Shown piece after piece: positions 9,017 through 18,236 of a stretch of DNA of 64,000 nucleotides (position 1 is its first letter; each line of letters starts with the position of its first letter). A program made the position numbers and the translations under genes. Below the pieces are notes generated by a model. That model was not told the DNA's origin, did not search any database, and saw nothing but the letters and a program-made list of their open reading frames with translations. The DNA lies in the NCBI GenBank assembly GCA_964542645.1, contig CAZIUG010000015.1, positions 1 to 64,000 of the forward strand, given 5' to 3'. Origin of the DNA: Moanibacter sp964542645 (lineage in GTDB: Bacteria > Verrucomicrobiota > Verrucomicrobiia > Opitutales > UBA2987).

Positions 9017-9213
9017 GAATGATTACCTCACTGGTGGAAGGACTTCTCCGTGCAAAAAAAGTGTAAGTTTATAAATCGAAGTCCAGTAGATGTTTATTTG
9101 AGATTTACCCCTACATCAACCTTTGTTATAGTAATTAAAATACAAGTACCGATTCGCCCTTCTACTCCGAATATTGCTTGAAAATTGTCGGTGAATTTCT
9201 CAGACACCCACCA

Positions 9214-10350
9214 TTATAGGTAAGTAGTCGAACCATCAGGTGCTCGGGGGCCAGATCTTTCCCAGTGCAGATAACCACTAGCCTTTACTGCCTCCTCGTT
9301 GATTTCGATCCCCAATCCTGGACGGTCAGGTCGCAGGTGAAGATACCCGTCTTTGGGTAAATACGGATCCTCGAGCCAAGGATCTTGATCAGGCAAGCAA
9401 TATTCTAGAATCTTGAAGTTAGGTGTTGCCGCTGCAAAATGAACATTCACCGCCGTCGCAAGAGGACCCATTGGGTTATGAGGGGCTACGGTAACATAGT
9501 GTGCCTCAGCAATTGCAGCAATTTTTCGAAGTTCAAGCAATCCTCCGCAAACGCAGACATCAGGTTGAATAATATCGACCCCATTTTGTGACATAAGGTC
9601 TAGAAATTCAAAACGCGTATAAAGCGATTCGCCGGTGGCTAGTGGTATCTGCATCTGGGAACGAAGTCTTGCCCAGGCAACGCGGTTTTCTGGTCTCAAT
9701 GGCTCTTCGTAAAAATACGGATCGAATGGAGCTAGAGCATTCGCTAACTGAAGTGCTCTAATAGGCTCAAATATTTTGGCATGGGGATCAAAGGCGAATT
9801 CCCATTCTTCGCCGCAGCTGTTTCGTAGCTCCTCGAAGTATCGCGCAGCTGCGTTACAAACTCTTCCCCATCGGTTTAAATTTGGGTCCAGATGGAAGGG
9901 AGATGCTTTAAAGGCGGTAAATCCATGTTCAGCATTCAACTTATGTGCTATATCTGCGGCTCTCTTCGCATCTCCTCCACTTATCCCTCGATAGACCCGA
10001 ATGCGATCGCGTACTGCACCTCCAAGCAACATATAGACCGGCAAGCCAGCAGCCTTTCCACTGATATCCCATAATGCATGGTCTAGGCCTGACATTGCAG
10101 CTAAGCCAATTGAACCTGGCGGAAACCGAAATTGCTGAAACAACTTTTGAATTATAAATTCTATTCTTCGTGGGTCCTCTCCTTTCACTAATTCAAAAAT
10201 ATACTCCAAGGTTGGGACAATTGCCAAGTCGGGTCCAACTCCGTAACATTCCCCCCAACCAGAAATGCCCTGATCTGTCTGTACCTTAACAAGAACCCGT
10301 GACCGTATTCCACAATTTGTGACGTAGGTATGGAGCGTAGTAATCTTCAT
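9214..10350 (-). CDS. Enolase-superfamily acid-sugar dehydratase (MR/MLE; galactonate/gluconate-type)
   Basis: A 378-residue TIM-barrel enzyme that probably dehydrates an aldonic or other sugar acid to a 2-keto-3-deoxy acid. The metal and catalytic motifs are FDPHAKIFEP (Asp-x-His, about residues 198-207), YFYEEPLRPEN, ATGESLYTR and APHNPMGP. The D-x-H and HNP signatures fit D-galactonate, gluconate or mannonate-type dehydratases rather than mandelate racemase itself; the exact substrate cannot be told. It lies next to a second family member and a D-2-hydroxyacid dehydrogenase gene, suggesting a sugar-acid catabolic group. Confidence 0.82.
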   Translation of the reverse strand: MKITTLHTYVTNCGIRSRVLVKVQTDQGISGWGECYGVGPDLAIVPTLEYIFELVKGEDPRRIEFIIQKLFQQFRFPPGSIGLAAMSGLDHALWDISGKAAGLPVYMLLGGAVRDRIRVYRGISGGDAKRAADIAHKLNAEHGFTAFKASPFHLDPNLNRWGRVCNAAARYFEELRNSCGEEWEFAFDPHAKIFEPIRALQLANALAPFDPYFYEEPLRPENRVAWARLRSQMQIPLATGESLYTRFEFLDLMSQNGVDIIQPDVCVCGGLLELRKIAAIAEAHYVTVAPHNPMGPLATAVNVHFAAATPNFKILEYCLPDQDPWLEDPYLPKDGYLHLRPDRPGLGIEINEEAVKASGYLHWERSGPRAPDGSTTYL

Positions 10351-10472
10351 ATGTAAATCCCATTAGTTATTCTCAGACGCGGATTCTAAGACCTTAATCG
10401 CAAACGAAATCCAAGCAAGATAACAACATACCCGTAATACAACTAAGCTTTCCGTTATACCCTTAAAAAACT

Positions 10473-11564
10473 CTAACCGACCCGGTAACTCTCAAGGGTT
10501 TCGTAACTAGGTTCGATTCCTATTCCTGGGACTTCTGGAGGGCTGACCGTTCCATCATCATTTAGCACAAGCGTTTCTTTGTAAATCTTGCCCCACATCG
10601 GATCCATTCGTTTTGGATAGAATTCAAGGATGAGGCCATTGGCGATAGCGCTCACTAGGTGAATATGGATTTCCTGAGGGCCATGAGGAGCAATGTCCAG
10701 ATCGTGTGCCTGGGCCATCGCAACAACTTTCATAAATTCGGTAACTCCACCAAGGATCACTGCATCTGGATTGAGAATGGGCACACACCCCATCGAAATG
10801 AGATCACGAAACCCATAGCGAGTGTATTCGTTTTCACCTGTTGCGAGCGGAATTGAAGTCTTCTCTGCAATTCTTTTGTGGCCTTCTAAATCATCGGGTG
10901 CTATCGGTTCCTCAAACCAAAATGGTTCGTACTCCTCAACCCAACCTGCAAGCCGAACCGCCTCATACCATCGATATGAAGCATTCGCATCAATCATGAG
11001 GTCAATGTCTGGACCAATTGCATTCCGAACTGCTTTAACCCTCTCAACGTCTTCCTTAATAGAGAGAGCTCCGATTTTCATTTTCACTGCCTTGGCCCCG
11101 GCCTCTACATGTTCGATCATTTCCTCCTGTAATTCTCTAAGACCTTTCCCATCTTCGTAGTATCCGCCTGCTATGTAAGTGGGAACGCTTCCTCTAAATC
11201 CACCCAACATCTTGTATAAAGGCATTCCTGCTATCTTTCCTCGAAGATCCCAAAGAGCTATATCAATGGCGCTAATACCCCGGGTAGTGAGACCGCGTCT
11301 TCCAGTTAATTTCGGCACCCACATCTTATGCCACAACCGTTCGACATCGATCGGATCTTCGCCAATAAGCAATTCCTTCATATAATCGATAGTTGCTCCA
11401 ATGACACCACCCTGCTCTCCTCCTAAACCAATGCCTGTTGTCCCTTGATCTGTTTCAACAAATACTAACCCAATTCCAGAATGGGTATAGGTGTGCAATC
11501 CGTTCGATATAGGTTTCATCCGTGGCCAACGAAAACTCTCTACCCTGATGTCTGTGATCTTCAT
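10473..11564 (-). CDS. Enolase-superfamily MR/MLE enzyme with K-x-K motif
   Basis: A second 363-residue MR/MLE-superfamily protein with a different active site from its neighbour. The barrel carries a Lys-x-Lys pair (KMKIG, near residue 165), MIDANASYRW (metal Asp), FWFEEPIAPDD, ATGENEYTRYGF and a terminal DIAPHGPQEIH. The K-x-K arrangement is that of the mandelate-racemase subgroup, so it could epimerise or dehydrate a sugar acid. Its start codon lies inside a perfect 25-bp inverted repeat shared with the divergent dehydrogenase gene, so both are probably controlled by the same protein. Confidence 0.82.
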   Translation of the reverse strand: MKITDIRVESFRWPRMKPISNGLHTYTHSGIGLVFVETDQGTTGIGLGGEQGGVIGATIDYMKELLIGEDPIDVERLWHKMWVPKLTGRRGLTTRGISAIDIALWDLRGKIAGMPLYKMLGGFRGSVPTYIAGGYYEDGKGLRELQEEMIEHVEAGAKAVKMKIGALSIKEDVERVKAVRNAIGPDIDLMIDANASYRWYEAVRLAGWVEEYEPFWFEEPIAPDDLEGHKRIAEKTSIPLATGENEYTRYGFRDLISMGCVPILNPDAVILGGVTEFMKVVAMAQAHDLDIAPHGPQEIHIHLVSAIANGLILEFYPKRMDPMWGKIYKETLVLNDDGTVSPPEVPGIGIEPSYETLESYRVG

Positions 11565-11623
11565 AACCTAATAGTGACAAATAAATGGACTGCGGTCGAT
11601 TTATTTGTCACTATTAGGTTATG
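11562..11623. promoter_or_regulatory. Perfect 25-bp inverted repeat spanning a divergent promoter and both start codons
   Basis: The bases 11562-11586 are the exact reverse complement of 11599-11623, with a 12-base centre (GGACTGCGGTCG). Each arm ends in a start codon: CAT at 11562-11564 for the minus-strand MR/MLE gene and ATG at 11621-11623 for the plus-strand dehydrogenase gene. Both genes therefore have an identical 22-base leader with a TTAGG Shine-Dalgarno-like core just before the ATG. The whole 56-bp intergenic space is in the repeat. It may be a symmetric operator/promoter, or trace to a fold-back duplication. Confidence 0.8.
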
Positions 11624-12589
11624 TCCTACAAATTCGTATTCCTTTCACCTTCAACAAAAAGCACACAGAAATATTCTGAAGGAATGATCCAGGCCGTTCC
11701 GAAGATTAAGATTCATTTCTGTAACACAAGAGAGCAAGAACTGAAGGAAATAAGAGACGCATCAGCCTGCTTTGGAACTCTCGATATTCAATTATTGGAG
11801 GAAGCCCAGGATTTGAAGTGGCTTGCTGCTCCGGCCGCTGGGCCGCCAAAGGGGTTCTATTTTAAAGAACTAATTGAAAGCGATGTAGTTGTAACAAACT
11901 TTAGAGGAATTTATAATGACCATATTTCAATTCATATAATGGCATTTATTTTAGTCTTTGCGCGTCAAATGCATCTCTACTTTCGTGATCAATTCATAGG
12001 TCATTGGAGGGAAGGGGGTGAAACTAGCGAATCGGTCTATCTGCCCAATGCCACAGCTTTAATAATCGGTGCTGGAGGCATCGGTGGGGAAACTGCGCGC
12101 CAGTGCAAGCGTTTCGGAATGTCAGTTATTGCCGTTGATCCGAGGATATCTGAGGCACCAGATGGTGTAGATAGATTCTACCGACCTGACAAACTTGACT
12201 CACTTCTCCCGGAAGCAGATTTTGTTATTCTAACTGTTCCACAAACTCCAGCCACTGAGGGTCTATTTACATCGGCCAAGTTCGAAAAGATGAAGAATAG
12301 CGCATATTTTATTAATATAGGCCGAGGATCGAACGTAATTTTGGGAGATCTAAATAATGCTCTAAGACAAAATTCAATCGCAGGTGCTGCCCTCGATGTT
12401 TTCGAGGAAGAACCTCTACCAAAAGACCACCCATTATGGAAGGCTCCAAACTTTCTTATGACACCGCATGTTGCCGCTTCCGGTCCTTTCCTCGATGATC
12501 GAAGACTGGGTTTAATAATTGAAAATACAAAACGATTCTCAGAGGGAAAAGAACTCCTTAACGTAGTCGACAAGGCCAATTGGTTCTAG
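11621..12589 (+). CDS. D-2-hydroxyacid dehydrogenase, NAD(P)-dependent
   Basis: Interconverts 2-keto and D-2-hydroxy acids such as hydroxypyruvate, glyoxylate or a keto-deoxy sugar acid. The NAD-binding Rossmann motif reads IIGAGGIGGETARQ (near residue 147-160). The catalytic triad is represented by the Arg region upstream of GRGSN, Glu in DVFEEEPLP and His in MTPHVAAS. The 322 residues are a complete protein. The ATG at 11621 gives the expected first beta strand (YKFVFLSPS) and lies in the inverted repeat shared with the divergent MR/MLE gene, which implies a common pathway. Confidence 0.87.
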   Translation: MSYKFVFLSPSTKSTQKYSEGMIQAVPKIKIHFCNTREQELKEIRDASACFGTLDIQLLEEAQDLKWLAAPAAGPPKGFYFKELIESDVVVTNFRGIYNDHISIHIMAFILVFARQMHLYFRDQFIGHWREGGETSESVYLPNATALIIGAGGIGGETARQCKRFGMSVIAVDPRISEAPDGVDRFYRPDKLDSLLPEADFVILTVPQTPATEGLFTSAKFEKMKNSAYFINIGRGSNVILGDLNNALRQNSIAGAALDVFEEEPLPKDHPLWKAPNFLMTPHVAASGPFLDDRRLGLIIENTKRFSEGKELLNVVDKANWF

Positions 12590-12688
12590 GAAAACAACAT
12601 CCTGGCTATACAATGTATAAACTTCTAATGCGATTCTGATTTTGAAGAGAGATCGACAACCGAGTTCCGGATACCAATATCTAGAAGA

Positions 12689-13732
12689 ATGAAACTCCTC
12701 AAAGAACTTACTACCACTCCAGGAATTCCGGGGCGCGAACACAGGGTAAGACAGTTGATCCTTGAACAGATCAATGGCCTATTTGAAGAAATCCAAGTAG
12801 ATGCAATGGGTTCTATTATAGCGGTCAAGAAACCAACTCGTTCGAGCCCAAAGCCACTGCGAGTCATGCTCGCCGCCCACATGGACCAAATTGGATTCAT
12901 GGTTAAACACATCGACGACAAAGGATTTCTGAGAATCAACTCGGTTGGAGGATTTGATACCCGTAATCTTTTCGCAAGGATGTGCACCGTCTGCCCTGAT
13001 GTACACAATTCTAAAACCGATCTCAAAGGCGTACTTAACCCTGGCGGAAAACCGATTCACATAAGCGATCCTCAGGAGCAAAAAAAAATCCCAGAGGTTA
13101 ACGAGTTAACTGTCGACCTTGGCCTCCCATTGGAACAAGTCAGGAAAAGGGTAAAAATCGGAGACATGGTTGTTCTAGATGCTCCTGCGCAACAAGTTGG
13201 CAAAACGTTTGTTTCCCAATGTTTAGACAACAGGGTAGCTTGCTGGATCGCAATAAGGGCAATTGAAAAACTTCGTTCGCATAGTTGTGAAATATACTGC
13301 GTATTTACAGTCCAAGAAGAAGTGGGAATTAGAGGAGCAGAAACTAGTGCATTTTCTGTTAAACCTGATATCGGCATTGGAATAGATACCACACTTTGTG
13401 TCGATACCCCTGGCGTTCCTGAAGACATGCGAACGACCAAGCAGGGAGGTGGTGCTGCACTCACCGTAATGGACTCATCTACTATCAGTGATCTTGACCT
13501 CCTCGAAAAATTCGAATCGATCGCAAAAGCAAAAGAGATTCCCTATCAACGTTCAATTTTAACACGGGGTGGAACAGATTCTGCGTCTATTCAACGTGCT
13601 GGACCCGGATCACGAGTCCTCACCCTTTCCTGCCCTACTCGCTACATTCACACTGTAACTGAGATGGTTCACCTAGACGATCTTTACGCCTGCTGTAGTC
13701 TCCTGACTGCCTATCTTTCTCGGGAAAAATAA
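12689..13732 (+). CDS. M42-family metallo-aminopeptidase
   Basis: Cytosolic di-zinc aminopeptidase of the FrvX/YsdC/TET type that trims peptides; members were once annotated as endoglucanase M. Zinc and catalytic residues are visible: H64-x-D66 in AAHMDQIGF, the Asp of CLDNRVACW, the Glu pair in QEEVGIRGAET, the Asp in GIDTTLCVD and a C-terminal His in TRYIHTVTE. The length of 347 is typical. AGAAG directly precedes the ATG. It lies 100 bases after the dehydrogenase gene in the same direction; a functional link is not obvious. Confidence 0.88.
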   Translation: MKLLKELTTTPGIPGREHRVRQLILEQINGLFEEIQVDAMGSIIAVKKPTRSSPKPLRVMLAAHMDQIGFMVKHIDDKGFLRINSVGGFDTRNLFARMCTVCPDVHNSKTDLKGVLNPGGKPIHISDPQEQKKIPEVNELTVDLGLPLEQVRKRVKIGDMVVLDAPAQQVGKTFVSQCLDNRVACWIAIRAIEKLRSHSCEIYCVFTVQEEVGIRGAETSAFSVKPDIGIGIDTTLCVDTPGVPEDMRTTKQGGGAALTVMDSSTISDLDLLEKFESIAKAKEIPYQRSILTRGGTDSASIQRAGPGSRVLTLSCPTRYIHTVTEMVHLDDLYACCSLLTAYLSREK

Positions 13733-13872
13733 GAGCCTGGGCCTTCGCAACTGGGATTCTTTAACCCTGCGAACAACTCCAGAAGTTCATTGCTTCTTCA
13801 TACGGATAAAGGTCCAAATAAGGGTTTACAAAAAAGGTAAATCAGCTTGAAAAAAACAAGGTGATCCGATAA

Positions 13873-14616
13873 ATGCTTATGGCCTTGAGATACTTTTTAT
13901 CCTTTGCTTTCGTCTTCTCTTTGACGACTTTAGCTTTCTCTTCTGGCTGGGCAAAAAAACACGTCCTCCTAGTTGATGCCATTAGTAATCCAGATTTTCT
14001 TATCCGGCCAGGTTTATCATTCACTATTATCAGTTCCGACTTGAAGATTGATGTCGAAACTACAAGGCACAGAAAAGCTTCGATCTATGTGAAATCTATT
14101 CTTTCCGGACTTGGCTACTACGAGGCGCCTAATCGTAACAGTGCAGATCTTTTGGTCGATATATCTTACGGCATGGAAGAACCTCATGTCGATTTCACTG
14201 TTCGTAGTACACATCCGTCTACTTCTAGGATTGCCGAAATAATGGATCCTACAGGACGCTCTCCCTATCCAAACCGGCGATTCCACATAGGTGATCTCGG
14301 AATTGCAGGTGGGAGAAATACACGTCTTGTAGGAACCACCGAGAGGATAATTCCTAAAACAATCTATGAGAAATTTCTCCAGATCACAGTAATCCAGAAT
14401 CAGCCATTGGGTAGTAACGAGGAGCGGATTGAAGCCTGGAGTATAAAAGTAATTCAGCAAAACGAAAGTACTGATATCGACAAATACCTTCCGCTATTAA
14501 CCGCTGCGGCCATTCCATATTTTGGGCAAAGGACCCAGAGCCAGGAAAAGGTGATTTTACGTGATCGAGACGAAAGTGTAATCTTCGTAAAAGAAGCATG
14601 GCCTGAGGAACAATAA
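13873..14616 (+). CDS. Secreted protein of unknown function
   Basis: A 247-residue protein with a clear signal peptide (hydrophobic residues 6-24, cleavage probably after FSSGWA). The mature part alternates predicted strands with a GYYEAPNRNSADLLVDISYG segment. This recalls DUF4136-like periplasmic proteins, in which a short variable domain follows a signal peptide, but I cannot assign it firmly. AAGGTGAT about 9 bases upstream supports the ATG at 13873. It stands alone between the M42 peptidase gene and a convergent oxidase gene. No catalytic motif is recognised. Confidence 0.65.
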   Translation: MLMALRYFLSFAFVFSLTTLAFSSGWAKKHVLLVDAISNPDFLIRPGLSFTIISSDLKIDVETTRHRKASIYVKSILSGLGYYEAPNRNSADLLVDISYGMEEPHVDFTVRSTHPSTSRIAEIMDPTGRSPYPNRRFHIGDLGIAGGRNTRLVGTTERIIPKTIYEKFLQITVIQNQPLGSNEERIEAWSIKVIQQNESTDIDKYLPLLTAAAIPYFGQRTQSQEKVILRDRDESVIFVKEAWPEEQ

Positions 14617-14775
14617 ATTCATCAAGGCTTTTCCCGGAATACGAACCTGATCCCTCTTTTCTTTTTTGTTCTCCTCCCATCATGAATTGAGTTTTCACCG
14701 ATGCCTGTTCGTGTAGGAGATATCTTTTTTATTCAAATTTCGTCTAAATTATACAAAAGCAAAACACTCACGAAT

Positions 14776-15954
14776 TTATTGGGAACGGCTTGATTCCTTG
14801 GTCTGATTCTTATTAAGGAAAAGAGGAAGTTCCGAGGTACTACCACACCGGATCTGCTCCATAACTTGCCGAAGTTGGGTCTTTATAATCGATACTGTGT
14901 GATTTCCTCCCTCCTTCCCCAAGGCGGCGACTCCGTACATAAAAGGCCTCCCAAGGAAGGCAAATCGGGCGCCACAGGCAATTGTTCTTGCAACATCTGG
15001 ACCAGACCTAATCCCACTGTCCATCATAACTTCAATCCTATCACCATATTTGGGGGCAATCCGCTGCACAGACTTGATGGTTGATTCAGCTGCATCAAGT
15101 TGCCTTCCTCCATGATTGGAAACAATGACTCCGTCGAGTCCAAGTTTTATAGCAATTTCCATATCCTCTTCGCTAGTGAGTCCCTTAATTATGAGTTTTC
15201 TTTTCCACTTATCCCTAAGTCGTGCTATTTTTGTCTCGTTAAGCGTACCCTTAAAGGTTTCATTCATGAATCGTCCTAGATTTCGAAGGTCGAGATTCTT
15301 TGGAATATAGGGTTGTAAAGTAGCAAATTGAGGTCTTCCGTGATAAAGGGAGCGAAGGGCCCAGTTTGGCTTTGTAACCATCTGACAAATGTTCCTTAAC
15401 GTCATCCTGGGAGGCATGGCCAATCCACTCCTTATTTCTTTTGCTCGGTAACCAAATGTTGGGACATCCGAGATAATAACGAGGACCGAGCATCCTGCCG
15501 CCTCAGCTCTATGAAGAAGCTTGTCTCTGAGCGTGTCCTCAACGGGATGATATAGTTGAAACCATGCCCGTCCATCAGTTATCTCACTGACCTCCTCAAT
15601 ACTGGAAGTCGTAACCGTACTTAGGACAAATGGAATATTATGTGCATGAGCAGCTTTTGCCAAGATAGCCGAAGAATCCGGCCAGATCATCCCCTGCAAG
15701 CCCATTGGAGCGATACCGAATGGAGCATCGTAGGTATGCCCAAACAACTTAGTTTTTAAGTTAGATTCGGTTATTTTTGAAATATATCTGGGGACCAACT
15801 CAATTTCTTGGATTTCAGCCGTATTCCGTTGAAGGTTCACCTCCTCATTGCATCCTCCGTCAACATAATCAAATGCAAATTGAGGAATTCGTCTTCTGGC
15901 ACGATTTCTGAGGTCCTCAACCAAGGGATACTTTGGGTTGTAGTTTATTTTCAC
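14776..15954 (-). CDS. FMN-dependent alpha-hydroxy-acid oxidase/dehydrogenase
   Basis: Oxidises an L-2-hydroxy acid (lactate, glycolate or similar) to the 2-keto acid with FMN. The 392 residues form the family's TIM barrel. Visible signatures are FDYVDGGCNEE near the N-terminus, FGIAPMGLQGM, and the catalytic His-containing SNHGGRQLD motif followed by MDSGIRSGPDV and FLGRPFMYG for FMN phosphate binding. Whether it is lactate dehydrogenase LldD or a glycolate oxidase cannot be decided. Its neighbours handle hydroxypyruvate and 2-hydroxy acids, which fits oxidation of glycolate, lactate or related acids. Confidence 0.88.
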   Translation of the reverse strand: MKINYNPKYPLVEDLRNRARRRIPQFAFDYVDGGCNEEVNLQRNTAEIQEIELVPRYISKITESNLKTKLFGHTYDAPFGIAPMGLQGMIWPDSSAILAKAAHAHNIPFVLSTVTTSSIEEVSEITDGRAWFQLYHPVEDTLRDKLLHRAEAAGCSVLVIISDVPTFGYRAKEIRSGLAMPPRMTLRNICQMVTKPNWALRSLYHGRPQFATLQPYIPKNLDLRNLGRFMNETFKGTLNETKIARLRDKWKRKLIIKGLTSEEDMEIAIKLGLDGVIVSNHGGRQLDAAESTIKSVQRIAPKYGDRIEVMMDSGIRSGPDVARTIACGARFAFLGRPFMYGVAALGKEGGNHTVSIIKTQLRQVMEQIRCGSTSELPLFLNKNQTKESSRSQ

Positions 15955-16324
15955 AGCAAGTTCTGGTTTAGCGGATAGTAGGAATTACATAAAAACAAAG
16001 AGAAAGATTAGCCAATTAACAACGCCCATATGGAATTTCAAGGCCTGTTGCCTTGTTCGTCCCTTGCATGCAAACCATGAAGTCGATGAGCGATCATGTT
16101 TACCCCTTCGAAACATCCTGATTCATGTTTTAAAAGGGGTATTTACGCAGTGGACAGCAAAATTCTAACTAATTGCATGAACATCAATTACTGTCCTCCC
16201 TCTTGCTAAAAGTTAACCCCATTCCATTTGAAACCGCTAAATTAGGGGAACTGAACCAGGATGGTGATATTCGATAACTGGAAGCTTCTGACCTTTTTGC
16301 CGCAATACTCGTAAAACACTGAGC
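15955..16324. other. 370-bp intergenic region with hairpins
   Basis: No gene is supported here. It contains a 6-bp hairpin CAAGGC/GCCTTG (16039-16055) and a longer interrupted dyad (16102-16140), listed separately. It lies between two minus-strand genes and must hold the promoter of the hydroxy-acid oxidase gene. Confidence 0.4.
16102..16140. repeat. Interrupted inverted repeat, possible RNA hairpin
   Basis: ACCCCTT (16102-16108) pairs with AAGGGGT (16134-16140), and inside it AAACAT (16111-16116) pairs with ATGTTT (16125-16130), with an 8-base loop. This gives 13 paired bases with a small internal bulge. There is no T-run on either strand, so it is not an obvious terminator; it may be an operator or message-end structure downstream of the isomerase-like gene. 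Confidence 0.4.
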
Positions 16325-17086
16325 TTAAACGTTGCATACTCGATATGCATTCTTAAGCGACTCTATCGTGTCTTCCTTAGGCACATATTCATGTCCCACA
16401 AAACCATCATAAACAGTTCCTGCAATAGCCCTCATAATCGCAGGATAGTAAATTTCTTGCTCACTATCAAGATCTTGCCGCCCTGGATTGCCAGCCGTAT
16501 GAAAGTGTCCGATACTATCAATATTCTCCATAATATTACGGATCAAGTCCCCTTCCATAATCTGCATATGGTATATATCATAAAGCAGCTTGACTCGCGG
16601 TGAACCAACTGCACGGCAGAGAGCAACGCCCCAATTGGTTCGGTCACATTGGTAGTCAGGATGATTAACCTTTGAGTTAAGAAGTTCCATACAAAGATTT
16701 ATTCCTTTATCCTCCGCTTCTCTAGTAACACGACGAAGTCCCTCAACGCAATTTGCTAACCCCTCCTCTTCTGACTTTCCTTCACGATTTCCAGAAAAGC
16801 ATATAAGAGCTGGAATTCCTTGGGATGCAGCTAAATCTATATTAACTAATAGTTCATCCTCTATCCGATCATGGTTCTCTCGTTTGTTTAATCCATCTGG
16901 AAGAGAGGTATGGCCTGAGAAAATTGCAATTCCAAGTCCCTGATCAAAGATCATCGGCCAGTATTTCTGCTCAGCCATTTCAACTGATCTATAGCCTATT
17001 TCGGCGGCCGCCGTTATTATTTCTTTTGGAGACAGGTCTCCCTTGATAAAGGGCCAGAAACAAATTGATTGTTTTATAGACTCCAT
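16325..17086 (-). CDS. Hydroxypyruvate-isomerase-like TIM-barrel protein
   Basis: A 253-residue sugar-phosphate isomerase/epimerase (AP-endonuclease-2 fold) related to hydroxypyruvate isomerase, which interconverts hydroxypyruvate and tartronate semialdehyde. Metal ligands are suggested by CMELLNSKVNHPDYQ (Glu), KLLYDIYHMQIMEGD (Asp, His) and the closing FVGHEYVPKED (Glu). The start MESIKQSICFWPF is normal for the family. It lies head-to-tail with a PhyH-type dioxygenase gene 94 bases upstream. The context of 2-hydroxyacid enzymes fits a glyoxylate/hydroxypyruvate role, but other sugars are possible. Confidence 0.82.
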   Translation of the reverse strand: MESIKQSICFWPFIKGDLSPKEIITAAAEIGYRSVEMAEQKYWPMIFDQGLGIAIFSGHTSLPDGLNKRENHDRIEDELLVNIDLAASQGIPALICFSGNREGKSEEEGLANCVEGLRRVTREAEDKGINLCMELLNSKVNHPDYQCDRTNWGVALCRAVGSPRVKLLYDIYHMQIMEGDLIRNIMENIDSIGHFHTAGNPGRQDLDSEQEIYYPAIMRAIAGTVYDGFVGHEYVPKEDTIESLKNAYRVCNV

Positions 17087-17180
17087 TTGCGAGGATTATC
17101 CAAGGAATCACAAGTACCCGCAAGCCAGGAATCCACCGAACACACCCAAACTCGAAACTTCTACCAGAATCGAATTTAGA

Positions 17181-18089
17181 TTATTCTGAACCGCAACCCC
17201 CAAAACAAAAGTCCAATGGTTTTCCATTTCGACATACCGCTGGAAAATGTTTTCCTGCATTCGCCATCGATTCGCCATCCTTGAGGTGAATGAATTTCTT
17301 CATCAGATGATCTCCTTTTGCGTTGAATCGTGCTTCTCCAGTCATATAGTGGATAGCTATTGCTCGACGCGGTCGAGAGGAAGCATTCATTGGTGACCCG
17401 TGCCATGTAACCGAGTGGTGAAATGACACTTCACCAGCCTTTACCGGCCAGGGCCGTGCGGTTATCGTCTGGATTGGGGTGCCCTTAGGTGGCCTGAAGC
17501 CATCTAGTTCTCGAAATTCCTGCAACCCATTCAAATCCCTCTTAGTTCTTAAAAACTCGCTCTGGGGTCCCCACCGGTGGCTCCCAGGCACCATCCACAT
17601 ACATCCATTTTCTTCGTCTGCATCATCCATTGGTATCCAGGCTGATACCGGCGTCAAAGGACTAATTGTCGGCCAAGCTGGTGCGTCTTGATGCCAATGA
17701 GTCGCTCCCCCGTGCTTAGGTGGCTTATACTGGATTTGATCGTGCCAGACCATCAGGTCTGGATGGTCCGTTAAAAGGCTAACTGCCTTTACTATAAATG
17801 GATTGTAAAGAAGTCGCCTGAAAACCTCTGAGGCTTCCCAAATGTTGATAATTTGCCACACTGGGGTCTGTGAGGTTCTTGTAATTCCATTATCTTTTTC
17901 GTAACCACCTGCATTTAGGTCGCGAAATATGACCGGCCGCTTATCGCCCGGCTGAAATCCGTCAGGTCCAATATTAAGAATGCGTTGAAGGTCGTCTCCT
18001 AACTCCTCAAGTGCAGCTTGATCGAGGATTCGACCACCATTGAGGAATCCATCCCTGTTAAATTGTTCAATTTGAAGCTTGCTGAGCAT
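17181..18089 (-). CDS. Phytanoyl-CoA dioxygenase family protein
   Basis: Fe(II)/2-oxoglutarate-dependent oxygenase of the PhyH family, 302 residues. The metal triad is visible: H133-x-D135 in THWHQDAP and the distal His in the TWHGSPMNASSRPRR segment (about residue 230), which also supplies the Arg that binds 2-oxoglutarate. PhyH-family enzymes hydroxylate very different small molecules, and the substrate here is unknown. The neighbouring isomerase-like gene in the same direction suggests a shared catabolic role. The length and motifs are complete. Confidence 0.86.
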   Translation of the reverse strand: MLSKLQIEQFNRDGFLNGGRILDQAALEELGDDLQRILNIGPDGFQPGDKRPVIFRDLNAGGYEKDNGITRTSQTPVWQIINIWEASEVFRRLLYNPFIVKAVSLLTDHPDLMVWHDQIQYKPPKHGGATHWHQDAPAWPTISPLTPVSAWIPMDDADEENGCMWMVPGSHRWGPQSEFLRTKRDLNGLQEFRELDGFRPPKGTPIQTITARPWPVKAGEVSFHHSVTWHGSPMNASSRPRRAIAIHYMTGEARFNAKGDHLMKKFIHLKDGESMANAGKHFPAVCRNGKPLDFCFGGCGSE

Positions 18090-18236
18090 TATTAAACAAA
18101 TCGCAACCCTAGATTCGATGCTAGAATAAAATAGATACCCAATCTTTGGTAGTTAAGTGAATATATCGTTATAACTTCACCACGGCTAAGCAGAAACGTG
18201 TTAATGAAGAACCTAAGACACCTAAGTGTCCAATGT

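Noticed and set aside
9017..9213. Possible FMN riboswitch upstream of ribE
   Set aside because: The conserved RFN-element sequences are not present; only AT-rich sequence is seen.
10500..10530. tRNA-like T-arm sequence GGTTCGATTCC
   Set aside because: It lies inside the coding sequence of an MR/MLE enzyme and no acceptor or anticodon arms can be folded around it.
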